In this document: positions 11,246-24,297 of the stretch, piece after piece
How positions within the stretch are numbered: the first letter of the stretch is position 1
Layout of the letters: each line of letters starts with the position of its first letter
From: Tubiluchus corallicola
Lineage: Eukaryota; Priapulida; Priapulimorpha; Priapulimorphida; Tubiluchidae
Length of the DNA: 62,000 nt
Direction of reading: 5' to 3'
NCBI GenBank assembly: GCA_030141605.1
Contig: JAQGDQ010000092.1
Coordinates: 430,001-492,000, forward strand
Notes under the pieces: model-generated
The model's input: only the letters and a program-made list of their open reading frames with translations
Told to the model about the DNA's origin: nothing
Database searches by the model: none
Position numbers and translations under genes: made by a program

Positions 11246-14156
11246 TTATTTATGACTATTTTTATCTCTTTTATTATTTAACTTTATATCAATAAACATG
11301 GTACCACATTACAAACATTAATCACAAACATACATGTAAAAAATTCACATTCAACTACAAGACATATTATTATTATTATTATTATTATTATAAGTCTTTT
11401 TATTAAACATAAAAGACATATTGAAAATAGCTTAACCAAAAAAATGCAAGTTAAAATCATCACATAACAACTTCTGCCTTTTTTCGACAAGTGCGACTCA
11501 AACTATTGGTCGAGGATATCGCTAAACGAAAGACCGTGGATTAGAAAAAGACGCCAATGCCGCCATCTTAAATTCAAAATGGCAAAGCGAAAATCCGACT
11601 CAGTCACTCAAAGCAGAATTCGTTGTAGTACCGTTCTATGAAGTTTCGTTGATGTGACGTGGTGAATTGGTAGAGCCTTTTAAGTTGTTAAAAATAATGT
11701 TATTAGTACCGTCTTGAATTAATGATGCAGATAAAAAATCTGATTAGTGTATTTCTGTTGCTCGATATGTTTATGTATTTATGTCGATCTGTTGCTAACT
11801 GGGAGAACGTTCTACTAAAATGACTCTATTGCCGCCATCTTGAACACAAAGCGGCGGATAGAAAACCCTACTCCACCAAAAGCTTCGTGTTGATCCATAG
11901 CAAATTCGCAAAAGGCATCTCAGCAAGAACAACAAGAGCAATTTCTAGATGAGTACGATTTGGGTCGAGCCTCGTGCAACAAAAATTGTGATTTCAATAA
12001 AATGTCAGAAAATACCACAGAGCTTATACACCCCGTCAGTGAAACGTCATTTTTACTTACAAATATGCAATCTTTTAAGCTATAGCAGCTCTTAATTAAA
12101 ACTGCGTGTAGAATAATTACAACAACGAGTCATTTATGACTCTCTAGGTACTGTAATTTGTTTTTTTAGCCATCCAGCTAATTACATATCATCTAATGAC
12201 AGGCATAAATAAGAATGCATGCCTGAATGCGCTGTTATTTAAAGAAGTAGTTATTAAGGTGGCTTAATAAGAAGAAATGCTAGCATTAGCGAACTGTCAC
12301 ATGCTGAAAATAGCATCATTATTGTCAACAGATATCAATAATGTACCTGACATTTTGTCAAACTAAACCTTATTCGCATGAACAGTGAATACACAAAAGA
12401 AATGGATTCTAAAAGTAGACACAATTTACTAGGCTTCACAAAAAAGAGCTCAAGGTAAAATCGCCAATGAAAGTATCTTCATCATTTTGCGAGGCTAAAA
12501 AGCGATAGCAATCCGATGAAATAAAAAAGTGCAGATAGAGTCGGATCTGCAGAATCGCATTAGTAAGATAATTTTCATTTGTTCTACAAAGAAATTCGAT
12601 AGAGTGGATTCAGAACCTGAAATACATTTTTCGCAAGTATAGGTGGTTATTTTCTTTTCGCTTCGCTTTTCTTTTTCATTTTCTTTTTATTTAATTAGTG
12701 GTTTAGTATTCTATTCTCCCTTTAAACTGGCTTGTTACTGATGTGACTACGCGTAATATTAGTTTTCATAACATTACCCAGAAACACTCATTAGTTTCAA
12801 GAAAGGAAAATTATCAAAAGTATGGATCTCGATCATTTTCCTTTCTTTGCTTAGACTTAATTGCTTTGACAGAACTATATCTCATTATAATAGTGGCGTA
12901 TTACCCACATAACCGTGCATTACCGTACAACTACCCAAAAGTGCATTATAGTCAGAGAAGCACCACTCTGAGCTCAAGGCTAAGCAGCTTCCTGTGGTGA
13001 CTTTACGCCAGAGTCTGTCAACCCTTCTGTCTGACCGTCCCCCAGTCATTCAGTCTTACAGCATGTATAGTAAAACTAGCTAATGTACTAGTGAAGCTGT
13101 GTCACAAGTTTTTACTTCGTTTGTTTATTACCATCGACTTTCTTACAACATAAACGTGCAAAAAATGTAAAATTTTTATCACGTAATAACTGTGTAACAG
13201 GAGGTGCCATATAAAACGAGCAAAACTGAACGAATTACTGCCGAGCACACAGAAAAACATTTTGACGCGATGCATGTGTTAAGATCAATATCATTAAAGC
13301 TTTCTGAAAAATTAAACTAGGTGTACAGTAGGTTACCATCGTATATACACAGGGAAGGAGAACTACAACTGCACACAAATAATGACAAATTTAATGCTAC
13401 TGGTAAAAAGGGGATTTGTGATTAAGCCAAGTAACACCACTAAGTAACAAAAAGTTGAAACAAAATAAATCAAAACGAACCCTACGTGACCACATGGTGC
13501 AAACACAACGTTGTTGCTTTGCTGAACCCTGAACGTCAGCGTGTGTTGTCGATCATACCGTGACATGAAGCAGAATTAACTATAATGCCCTATCTGGCCG
13601 CTGCTGTGAGTGCTAGCTGTAAATGACCTGGTGAAATACTATCAGTGTTAATAGACTGAAGTAATCCAATTCGCCATACGACAAAAGCACGTAATGTTAA
13701 CATTATAACAAAAGCACAGCATTGTTGAGCTACAAGTGTAGGTTGAATTCTAATAAAACATTTTTAACAAGAACTACAGAATCGCGATTATGGTGATGGC
13801 GGAAATGGTGGACACCTGGTTGACCTAGCAGGATCCATTTTGATGGATTTTTAAAAATGTTAAAAATGTAGTTTTCAAAAGGAAAGAAAATGGAATTTTA
13901 AAGTGTATCCCAAAGAGCTTTCCATGCAAAGTTGTATTACTAAGCATTATACTCACTTGTTTGAGAGACTTATGTAACTGAAAAAGAAAATTCTTAATAT
14001 TTTAAAACGTTGTCTCCATCTAGTAAAACAGTATGTTATGATACAGCGCAAAATTATCGGTCTGCAAATAGTAGCCTTGCATTTATATGTATATGTGTAC
14101 TGGCACATCATCATCATCTTCAATAGTAAAGCGGTAGTGCATCGTCATCCCAGCGT

Positions 14157-14575
14157 GATTAAGGGAAAGGCCATGTCTTCTGGAAAGTTAGACTCAACGT
14201 TCGGGATAAATGTTAGAAGGATTTAGTAATAATACGGCACTGTCAATCTTTGACAAAAGTATAATAAATGTTTGCAAAAAATTAGATATCTAATTTAAGT
14301 AATTTTGTAATATTTTTGCGTGAACATTAGGTAAACTGCAGAAGTGTGAATCAGTTGAAGCAGCGCGTGCTTTCGGAAAGTCACGACGTCCACCAGTTAC
14401 GTCATAACTTCGAAGTGAACGGCGGCAACCTCCACATCTGAAGATTTTTTCAGCACTAGTATATTTTAAATTTATGCATTATAGATAGTTTTGTGCAAAT
14501 TTCTTTGTTATATTTTTCCAAATTTAAGTGATAACAGTAAAATAAACTCAACATACTGAGTGACTTGTTCTTTCC
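14157..14575. repeat. Interspersed repeat copy (family shared with legumain intron 5)
   Basis: The segment from GGGAAAGGCCATGTCTTCTGG to GACTTGTTCTTTCC is collinear with 37770-38325, although that copy has diverged. Shared landmarks are TTAGAAGGATTTA, AAAAGTATAATAA, CTGCAGAAG, CCAGTTACGTCATAA and TGCAAATTTCTTTGTTATAT. Confidence 0.8.
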
Positions 14576-17500
14576 TTTAAAAACACATTATAGATCTTAT
14601 TGACAATATAAAAGAATATGAACTCATGAATGCTATGATTATTTTTTCAATTGCTGCATTAAAATTGCTGCATCAAACTGTAATCACGGGAGTTTAAATT
14701 TACAAGTTTTTTACTGTGTTACTGTTAACGCAAGCCCTATAAGTGATATAAAATTTTAAGATAATTTTTTTAAGTTTTATTAATGAAGAGTTTTTGTTGT
14801 GCTTTAAACCAAATTTCTGGCTTATTTCTATTTGGAGTTTAAGTACTGGAGTGCCTTCAATGCCTTCTAGTACTTGAAGACATTAATATGAGGCAAACGT
14901 GCGAGGAATAAATTTCTCTACCAATTCTTAAAGTCGTTATTAATTATAAGGACCTATAGATAGAGGACCATTAACTATCTATAGGCCTAACCAACAACAA
15001 TAACCAACGTGCTCTGAAGTCAGTACCCGAATATATATATATATATATAGTCGTCACTTTTTTGCGTAAAGTCTATAAAGTCTATTGATTTACCTGACAG
15101 AGAGAGAGACTTAATTTATTTTTTAAATTTCAAATTCATATTCAGATTATTTCACCAGCAAACTACATTCTAAAGAGTGTATGCATTGACTAATCCTAAA
15201 CCTGGCATAACATTAGAAAGAAAATTATCATAAATTGTTGTGAGGTTACTACGTTGTACTACGGGATCTGACAGAGGTTTATATTATATTATATTACAGT
15301 TCGCGTACAAACAATTTGAGTGCTGGAATCCATTGATAGTCTATTGGAAATCACTTATTGGTCAGTCTTAAGTTTTTAAACTGGAACCGTTTCTAGAGGG
15401 CGCACCTAAAAGTATCCCACATAAATTTAAATCACATTCTGAGCGCATCAGTGAAACTTTGATCCTCGTTACTGGAGGATCTTTACTCTTTACCGAATAA
15501 AAATCATGGCTGCTAAATAATGCATTTGATCCTGAAGATCACGTATTGGTCGCTATTACGTTTTCAAATTGGTGCATTTTACAGGGGCGCCCTTAAATCA
15601 ACTGACTGATTCAACTAAAGATATCGTACTATATAAGTCCTTTATTTGATTATATTTTTAACTCTTCTTTCACGCTAGAAACTTCCCAGCCACTGGCGAT
15701 GTAATTTTACCTCAAAGTCTGTTTTCTACTGATACCATTTTTTTAGGCAATACGAACTTCCCTCTCTACTAAGGCCTTTATTTTTGATTTTTTTGCGCTG
15801 AGTCGTTCTCAGCACAAATTAATAGAGTCTCTTTGTTGCAGGTAGGTGAGGCGATCTGTGATTCTAACCTTTTGGGCATTGACAGTATTCACTTCCATGC
15901 GGCTATTAATAACGTCAATGTCGCTTCCTGAAAGGCTAGCTGATAATTTCTTATAGTAGCAAGAATCACATAAAAATTGGAAATTTTATCTGAAAGCTGC
16001 ATCCTTTTTTCAGCTTCGCATGCTCAAGAAACAATTAGCTCTCGTAGTTGGTGCATTTACTAGAGTGATTTAACGTTTCCAGACTCGGACTTTTCTGCCC
16101 GCACGTTTTACGTTCGCAAAAGTTGTTCCCATTGCAACCGTTCTCATTCCATACAACACGTCATAAATACGCCAAAATTTTAGCGCGAAATTGTAGACAT
16201 GATACTTTCTGCTAGAAAGGTTTTTATTTTGCTGTGGTGGTAAAAGAAAAAGGCAAGGAGGCGATACAGGAAGCGACACCATCGTTTTTGGGTAAACTCA
16301 ATATTTCAATATTTTATTCTCTTTTATTTCTCGTCTTTCTTTCTTTCTCCTGCTGGCTCAGTGCCCTGTTGGTCGACTTTAACTTTACTACTTTTCACTT
16401 GGTAGTTGGTGGTGAAAGCAAGCAATGGCAGTTTCAATGCAATCTTATGCGAAGATTTAAAAATATCTACTGTACCTTTTTGATTTTGCACGCGTATATA
16501 TTGCAATTTTTCGTGCGTTTTCTAGCGTAATTTAAAAAGACTAGTTGTATTCACTTCAAATAAAAATGGCTTTTATTATAAAGCTAACAATGTTTTGAAG
16601 ATCGTAATTTTCTCCGCTATAATAGCACAACTATGCAATTGAATATATGCTACAAATTGAAAAAAATGCTTGCACAATAGAATCACAAAATCAGGCCTAC
16701 ATTTACAGAAACGTTAAAATAACAACAAAACTGATATACATACATGCATATATTCTACCTTCAGTGATAACTTCAAAGACTACTTCGACCCAAGTTGCCT
16801 TGTCAAGTCCCAGTGACTATTTTCGATTTTATTTTGTCATTTAGAGCTGGTCTAATTTGTATAGCGTGTGTGATTTGTTCGTCCTCCATTACGAAAATGA
16901 ACTTGTCCGTCCACACAAAAAAGGTTTGGCAATTAAAGTGTGGATCCGTGTGAGTACGTGGCTTTCTGTGCGGACGCAATGGAAACGACAAACAGGCAAA
17001 AGAATGATTTGCAAAGGTGCGCTAGTGTTCTAATTTTTTCCGTGCGAGTCACTCAAAAAAAGTCCGTGTCTGTGCGGGCGCAGTAAAAACTTCGCCTTAA
17101 ACGTACGTTTCTACAGCGTACAAGCGCTGTAAGAGCGTATGAAAAACACATCCTATCAGTTTCACAGCTAGTAATACCCACCTAATAAACAAAGCAGCTC
17201 ATAATAACATTAATGTCGTTTGTTATTGACTGTAATTATTTAAAATACTGTTTATATTATTTCTGCAAACCATATGTTTTTTATGCCAGCAATTCATCCA
17301 CTGAATAACCGCAGTGAGCATTAGATGTTAAAAATGTATTAAGGTCTAACAAAAAATTGTATCTACTTTGAATTCGTGTTTGTTGAATAAAAATGTGTAT
17401 GTAAGTATTTGGAAGTAAAAATTGTTGCAATTAGACAGTAGGCACGCTGCTGCTGTACAGTGTCGCATCATAATTCCTATTATTTAATGATAACTGTTAC

Positions 17501-18726
17501 GATATCAAATCAATAGTTTACGTTGAAGTCGATACGACTGCTTAATTAATAGACACTTGCGTGAAAAATGTCACTTGACAAATATCGAGACATGGTATTA
17601 GACTCAGTCGAAGTACATAGACTTCGTTACTCTTAGTTGATGAAGAACATGATAAGGCTGCGATTATCACAAAAAATAGAAAAATAATGTGAAGGCAAAT
17701 AAAATGGTTACGAGTTTTAGACAAAGAAGAGAGTCAATATTAATACTGTTGCAGTGGGTTACACAGAAGAATAGACAGATACGTGTTGTGTTGATTTACT
17801 TAAAATATGTGCATAGGTGCGCATTCTTGCAATACTGAGCTTAAGCCTATAACCAGAGTAGGCGTGACCTTAGACAAATGGTCGTGACAGAGGTGGTCTG
17901 CAAAGATATATTTCCGGCTCATGTATTTAAAATTGCTCAATTACAATCTTTCTTTTTGCTTGTGTTTAATCCAGTTACTGACTGTCCGATTGTGTGTAAA
18001 TGTGAACTTTGCAGAAATCTATAACAATAAGAAAAGTTGAATGAGAACGATCAGCGTAGTGATCTCTTTACCGTTTCAGTGAAGGGGAACTAGTACTTAT
18101 ATATGTATATAGGGGGGCAGTGTAACAGATGGAATCGCCCAAAAGCTGGTGATTATACACCCATTTACTACTTCGGCGGTGGTAAAATTATGGGAGCATA
18201 GGAGCGTTACGGCTACTGGCACGACCGGAATCTAGTTCATTATCAAGCATATCAGGACATGTAGATATTGTGTAGATTTAGCAGCAGTAGCAGATTAACT
18301 TATTAATTTTATTAAATATTTTATACATTTGAATCTTACGACTATCTAATTTGTAACTTGTAATGCTTCTGGGCCAAAAACAGAACTTTTTGCCTCTTGC
18401 CATTATTCGTTCCTAAGCTCTAAAAATTAATTAGGATTTTATTTAGAGCATTTCTGAAATAACTGTACTCAACTGACAACAATAACAAATTATCCAATCG
18501 ATGCTGGCATTGCGCTGTAACTAAAAACACACGTTTTGTATCGTCTGTTCAAACCCGAAGAACTGCATGACTCACTCAGCAAAACTGACGCTGCCTAACC
18601 AGTTATCATGGTTATGATGTGCTGCTACCTATTGAAAAAAACAGTACGAACCAAAAAGTGATTTTTTGACTTTGAGGAAAGCAGCACTTTAAACAAAATG
18701 GTCGCATTCCTAGTCAGTGACTAATT

Positions 18727-18934
18727 CCATTAATTCGTTTGTTTATTCATTGGTTTATTTATTCATTTAAATACTTGTTCATTCGTCTATCATTTATTCG
18801 TTCATTCATTTATTTGTCTGTCCATCTGTTCGTTTGTTCGCCCATTTGTTCGTTCGTATGTTCGTTCGTTCATTCATTTGATCGTTCGTTCGTACATTTA
18901 TTCACGCGCTTATCGTTTGCTCACTCGTTCATTA
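18727..18934. repeat. Degenerate ATTC/GTTC tetranucleotide array (copy 2)
   Basis: Counterpart of 11038-11245 in the second tandem unit, essentially identical. Confidence 0.85.
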
Positions 18935-21781
18935 TTATTTATGACTATTTTTATCTCTTTTATTATTTAACTTTATATCAATAAACATGGTACCACATTA
19001 CAAACATTAATCACAAACATACATGTAAAAAATTCACATTCAACTACAAGACATATTATTATTATTATTATTATTATTATAAGTCTTTTTATTAAACATA
19101 AAAGACATATTGAAAATAGCTTAACCAAAAAAATGCAAGTTAAAATCATCACATAACAACTTCTGCCTTTTTTCGACAAGTGCGACTCAAACTATTGGTC
19201 GAGGATATCGCTAAACGAAAGACCGTGGATTAGAAAAAGACGCCAATGCCGCCATCTTAAATTCAAAATGGCAAAGCGAAAATCCGACTCAGTCACTCAA
19301 AGCAGAATTCGTTGTAGTACCGTTCTATGAAGTTTCGTTGATGTGACGTGGTGAATTGGTAGAGCCTTTTAAGTTGTTAAAAATAATGTTATTAGTACCG
19401 TCTTGAATTAATGATGCAGATAAAAAATCTGATTAGTGTATTTCTGTTGCTCGATATGTTTATGTATTTATGTCGATCTGTTGCTAACTGGGAGAACGTT
19501 CTACTAAAATGACTCTATTGCCGCCATCTTGAACACAAAGCGGCGGATAGAAAACCCTACTCCACCAAAAGCTTCGTGTTGATCCATAGCAAATTCGCAA
19601 AAGGCATCTCAGCAAGAACAACAAGAGCAATTTCTAGATGAGTACGATTTGGGTCGAGCCTCGTGCAACAAAAATTGTGATTTCAATAAAATGTCAGAAA
19701 ATACCACAGAGCTTATACACCCCGTCAGTGAAACGTCATTTTTACTTACAAATATGCAATCTTTTAAGCTATAGCAGCTCTTAATTAAAACTGCGTGTAG
19801 AATAATTACAACAACGAGTCATTTATGACTCTCTAGGTACTGTAATTTGTTTTTTTAGCCATCCAGCTAATTACATATCATCTAATGACAGGCATAAATA
19901 AGAATGCATGCCTGAATGCGCTGTTATTTAAAGAAGTAGTTATTAAGGTGGCTTAATAAGAAGAAATGCTAGCATTAGCGAACTGTCACATGCTGAAAAT
20001 AGCATCATTATTGTCAACAGATATCAATAATGTACCTGACATTTTGTCAAACTAAACCTTATTCGCATGAACAGTGAATACACAAAAGAAATGGATTCTA
20101 AAAGTAGACACAATTTACTAGGCTTCACAAAAAAGAGCTCAAGGTAAAATCGCCAATGAAAGTATCTTCATCATTTTGCGAGGCTAAAAAGCGATAGCAA
20201 TCCGATGAAATAAAAAAGTGCAGATAGAGTCGGATCTGCAGAATCGCATTAGTAAGATAATTTTCATTTGTTCTACAAAGAAATTCGATAGAGTGGATTC
20301 AGAACCTGAAATACATTTTTCGCAAGTATAGGTGGTTATTTTCTTTTCGCTTCGCTTTTCTTTTTCATTTTCTTTTTATTTAATTAGTGGTTTAGTATTC
20401 TATTCTCCCTTTAAACTGGCTTGTTACTGATGTGACTACGCGTAATATTAGTTTTCATAACATGACATTACCCAGAAACACTCATTAGTTTCAAGAAAGG
20501 AAAATTATCAAAAGTATGGATCTCGATCATTTTCCTTTCTTTGCTTAGACTTAATTGCTTTGACAGAACTATATCTCATTATAATAGTGGCGTATTACCC
20601 ACATAACCGTGCATTACCGTACAACTACCCAAAAGTGCATTATAGTCAGAGAAGCACCACTCTGAGCTCAAGGCTAAGCAGCTTCCTGTGGTGACTTTAC
20701 GCCAGAGTCTGTCAACCCTTCTGTCTGACCGTCCCCCAGTCATTCAGTCTTACAGCAAGTATAGTAAAACTAGCTAATGTACTAGTGAAGCTGTGTCACA
20801 AGTTTTTACTTCGTTTGTTTATTACCATCGACTTTCTTACAACATAAACGTGCAAAAAATGTAAAATTTTTATCACGTAATAACTGTGTAACAGGAGGTG
20901 CCATATAAAACGAGCAAAACTGAACGAATTACTGCCGAGCACACAGAAAAACATTTTGACGCGATGCATGTGTTAAGATCAATATCATTAAAGCTTTCTG
21001 AAAAATTAAACTAGGTGTACAGTAGGTTACCATCGTATATACACAGGGAAGGAGAACTACAACTGCACACAAATAATGACAAATTTAATGCTACTGGTAA
21101 AAAGGGGATTTGTGATTAAGCCAAGTAACACCACTAAGTAACAAAAAGTTGAAACAAAATAAATCAAAACGAACCCTACGTGACCACATGGTGCAAACAC
21201 AACGTTGTTGCTTTGCTGAACCCTGAACGTCAGCGTGTGTTGTCGATCATACCGTGACATGAAGCAGAATTAACTATAATGCCCTATCTGGCCGCTGCTG
21301 TGAGTGCTAGCTGTAAATGACCTGGTGAAATACTATCAGTGTTAATAGACTGAAGTAATCCAATTCGCCATACGACAAAAGCACGTAATGTTAACATTAT
21401 AACAAAAGCACAGCATTGTTGAGCTACAAGTGTAGGTTGAATTCTAATAAAACATTTTTAACAAGAACTACAGAATCGCGATTATGGTGATGGCGGAAAT
21501 GGTGGACACCTGGTTGACCTAGCAGGATCCATTTTGATGGATTTTTAAAAATGTTAAAAATGTAGTTTTCAAAAGGAAAGAAAATGGAATTTTAAAGTGT
21601 ATCCCAAAGAGCTTTCCATGCAAAGTTGTATTACTAAGCATTATACTCACTTGTTTGAGAGACTTATGTAACTGAAAAAGAAAATTCTTAATATTTTAAA
21701 ACGTTGTCTCCATCTAGTAAAACAGTATGTTATGATACAGCGCAAAATTATCGGTCTGCAAATAGTAGCCTTGCATTTATA

Positions 21782-21786
<5 letters not shown>

Positions 21787-21841
<55 letters not shown>

Positions 21842-21847
21842 CGTGTG

Positions 21848-21891
<44 letters not shown>

Positions 21892-21900
21892 TGTGTGTGT
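21787..21900. repeat. GT / GTGC microsatellite specific to copy 2
   Basis: About 50 bp of (GT)n followed by (GTGC)n and GT again. The homologous place in copy 1 (about 14094-14108) has only GTGTACTGGCAC. Long minus- and plus-strand frames here are poly-Thr/His and poly-Cys/Val artefacts. Confidence 0.9.
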
Positions 21901-21949
21901 AAATAATGGGGTTATCATCATCATCTTCAATAGTAAAGCGGTAGTGCAT

Positions 21950-22378
21950 CGTCATCCCAGCGTGATTAAGGGAAAGGCCATGTCTTCTGGAAAGTTAGAC
22001 TCAACGTTCGGGATAAATGTTAGAAGGATTTAGTAATAATACGGCACTGTCAATCTTTGACAAAAGTATAATAAATGTTTGCAAAAAATTAGATATCTAA
22101 TTTAAGTAATTTTGTAATATTTTTGCGTGAACATTAGGTAAACTGCAGAAGTTTGAATCAGTTGAAGCAGCGCGTGCTTTCGGAAAGTCACGACGTCCAC
22201 CAGTTACGTCATAACTTCGAAGTGAACGGCGGCAACCTCCACATCTGAAGATTTTTTCAGCACTAGTATATTTTAAATTTATGCATTATAGATAGTTTTG
22301 TGCAAATTTCTTTGTTATATTTTTCCAAATTTAAGTGATAACAGTAAAATAAACTCAACATACTGAGTGACTTGTTCT
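21950..22378. repeat. Interspersed repeat copy in tandem unit 2
   Basis: Same element as 14157-14575, carried along in the tandem duplication. One substitution is visible near 22152 (GTTTGAATC against GTGTGAATC). Confidence 0.8.
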
Positions 22379-23639
22379 TTCCTTTAAAAACACATTATAG
22401 ATCTTATTGACAATATAAAAGAATATGAACTCATGAATGCTATGATTATTTTTTCAATTGCTGCATTAAAATTGCTGCATCAAACTGTAATCACGGGAGT
22501 TTAAATTTACAAGTTTTTTACTGTGTTACTGTTAACGCAAGCCCTATAAGTGATATAAAATTTTAAGATAATTTTTTTAAGTTTTATTAATGAAGAGTTT
22601 TTGTTGTGCTTTAAACCAAATTTCTGGCTTATTTCTATTTGGAGTTTAAGTACTGGAGTGCCTTCAATGCCTTCTAGTACTTGAAGACATTAATATGAGG
22701 CAAACGTGCGAGGAATAAATTTCTCTACCAATTCTTAAAGTCGTTATTAATTATAAGGACCTATAGATAGAGGACCATTAACTATCTATAGGCCTAACCA
22801 ACAACAATAACCAACGCGCTCTGAAGTCAGTACCCGAATATATATATATATATAGTCGTCACTTTTTTGCGTAAAGTCTATAAAGTCTATTGATTTACCT
22901 GACAGAGAGAGAGAGACTTAATTTATTTTTTAAATTTCAAATTCATATTCAGATTCTTTCACCAGCAAACTACATTTTACAACATGCAAATTAATTAAGT
23001 ACAACCAAAGCAGTAATCTAAATATTTTTGGTAATAATGGCAGGTGCTCCTCTTTGTTTCAAACACAAGAGAAACACTGTTGCTGATAAAACTTACGCTA
23101 TGAATGAGCACAATCTGAAACGTTTTTTATCGCTTTAATTTTTCACAACATCAGTTAAAAACAACAAAAACTACAATCTGATATGGTTCGTTTGTGCCTC
23201 AATTTCTTTGCAAACTAGGAAATGCTGATCAGTAAGTATTGCTAATCAATTTTATAGTTCTTAATGAGACAAATTTGTTAAAGATGCCTTTAGAATGCCA
23301 GGTTTACCCGGACAAACTGAAGCAATTTGCGCGTGTCTTGCACGCAGACCATCAATTGTTATTTTTAGAAATTATGTCTTGGCTTCAAAGGAGTGTTTAC
23401 TGAATCGCTTCAGCCATGAGTCACTAGACGGACAGCATCAGTAAGCCGGATTCGAGAGTGTTTAGACTTAGCTATTGTAAGTAAAAGCTTAAATCACAAT
23501 GTGACTGAATTGATGCTGAAATCGTAGGTACTGCGTTTTTAAGGATGAAGGATCACGAGTTAATAGAGAACGTTTTCTGCGCGACCCTGTATATGTTTAG
23601 GTAATCAGAAGCAACATGATTCTGTAGGTGCTGCAGGTA

Positions 23640-24095
23640 GGTTCCTCTATGAAAATAGTTATTCGAATCTTATACAATTTGTATGTGAAGCAACAAGTGT
23701 ATATGAGGTGGGGGTAAGCTTATATCTAATGAGTTCCAGGAGGGCAAAGAACTAAGACAAAGCAGCTCATTGTCCCCATATATTTCAACTTGTGTTTCTA
23801 TGAACTGAGTCAAAGACTATGTGGTTTGAACGTGGGATACTTCATTGAGGAAGTATATACAAATCATTTGATGTATGCTGACGACATATGTCTAATTGTT
23901 TCTACTATTTCCGTTCTTCAGTAGTTAGTAAACATATATCAGACTATTGATATGACCATGAACACGACACTGTTACGAATTTGAAAAGATGAAAATTGTT
24001 TCTGTTAAATCTACTGGATCTGGAGATTTTGAACTTGGCAAAGTCAAACTGAATCAAAATTCCATAAACTTTGTACGAAAGAAAAATACATAGTT
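23640..24095 (+). pseudogene. Decayed LINE reverse transcriptase fragment with YADD
   Basis: In three frames, successive RT landmarks appear in the right order. IRILYNLYVKQQVYMRWG lies at about 23661-23715. A SLSPYI-then-FNLCFYELSQRL block follows with a frameshift (about 23765-23815). The catalytic box MYADDI spans about 23871-23888, with YADD encoded by 23874-23885. After it comes a LGKVKLNQNSINFVRK stretch (about 24030-24083). Frameshifts and stops make it nonfunctional. It lies on the opposite strand from the RT relic at 6635-7040. Confidence 0.75.
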
Positions 24096-24108
24096 TATCT
24101 CACCCCGG

Positions 24109-24297
24109 GCGACCGGTAATAAAGTCATGGAAAAAGTCACAATTTTGGCTAGGCAAAACATTACAGGAAAAAACAATTAATTTTGGCTATGGTTAGGGTT
24201 AGTGTTAAGGTTACTTCTTTTTGCCTGTACCATTTTGCCATTTGACTTTTTCTGTGATTTTTTTACCTGCCTGTAACTTTTTTACCTGGATTCCTCA
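24109..24297. mobile_element. Short inverted-repeat element (MITE-like) with telomere-like core
   Basis: The left end (GGTAATAAAGTCATGG then AAAAAGTCACA) is an imperfect inverted match to the right end (TTTTTCTGTGATTTTTTTACC then TGTAACTTTTTTACC). The centre contains GGTTAGGGTTAGTGTTAAGG. A second, truncated copy of the same end type begins at about 61911 at the window edge, in the same orientation with respect to the CTAACCC-like core. No transposase is encoded. Confidence 0.5.

Larger units (their letters stand above)
7481..15167. repeat. Tandem segmental duplication, copy 1 (~7.69 kb)
   Basis: The sequence starting TTCTAAAGAGTGTATGCATT at 7481 recurs at 15168 and stays collinear for the whole unit, so two head-to-tail copies abut. 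By eye there are only a handful of substitutions in over 7 kb, plus indels: +2 nt in a T run near 15741, +5 nt near 20464, and repeat-length changes. The joint shares only TT with both outer boundaries. The unit contains a degenerate ATTC/GTTC array, motifs of the form GCCGCCATCTT near 11560 and 11835, and a ~420-bp interspersed repeat at its right end. No open frame in it looks like a gene: all are under 100 codons, and the longest starts at GTG. Confidence 0.93.
15168..22976. repeat. Tandem segmental duplication, copy 2 (~7.8 kb)
   Basis: Second direct copy of the unit at 7481-15167. It differs mainly by a ~115-bp GT/GTGC microsatellite (21787-21900) absent from copy 1, a 5-bp insertion near 20464, and longer T, TA and GA runs. 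It ends at about 22976, where the sequence after ACTACATT diverges from the copy 1/copy 2 joint. No gene is recognised inside. Confidence 0.93.

Noticed and set aside
21647-22033. Frames of 60-109 codons rich in His/Thr or Val/Cys
   Set aside because: They are translations of the GT/GTGC microsatellite.
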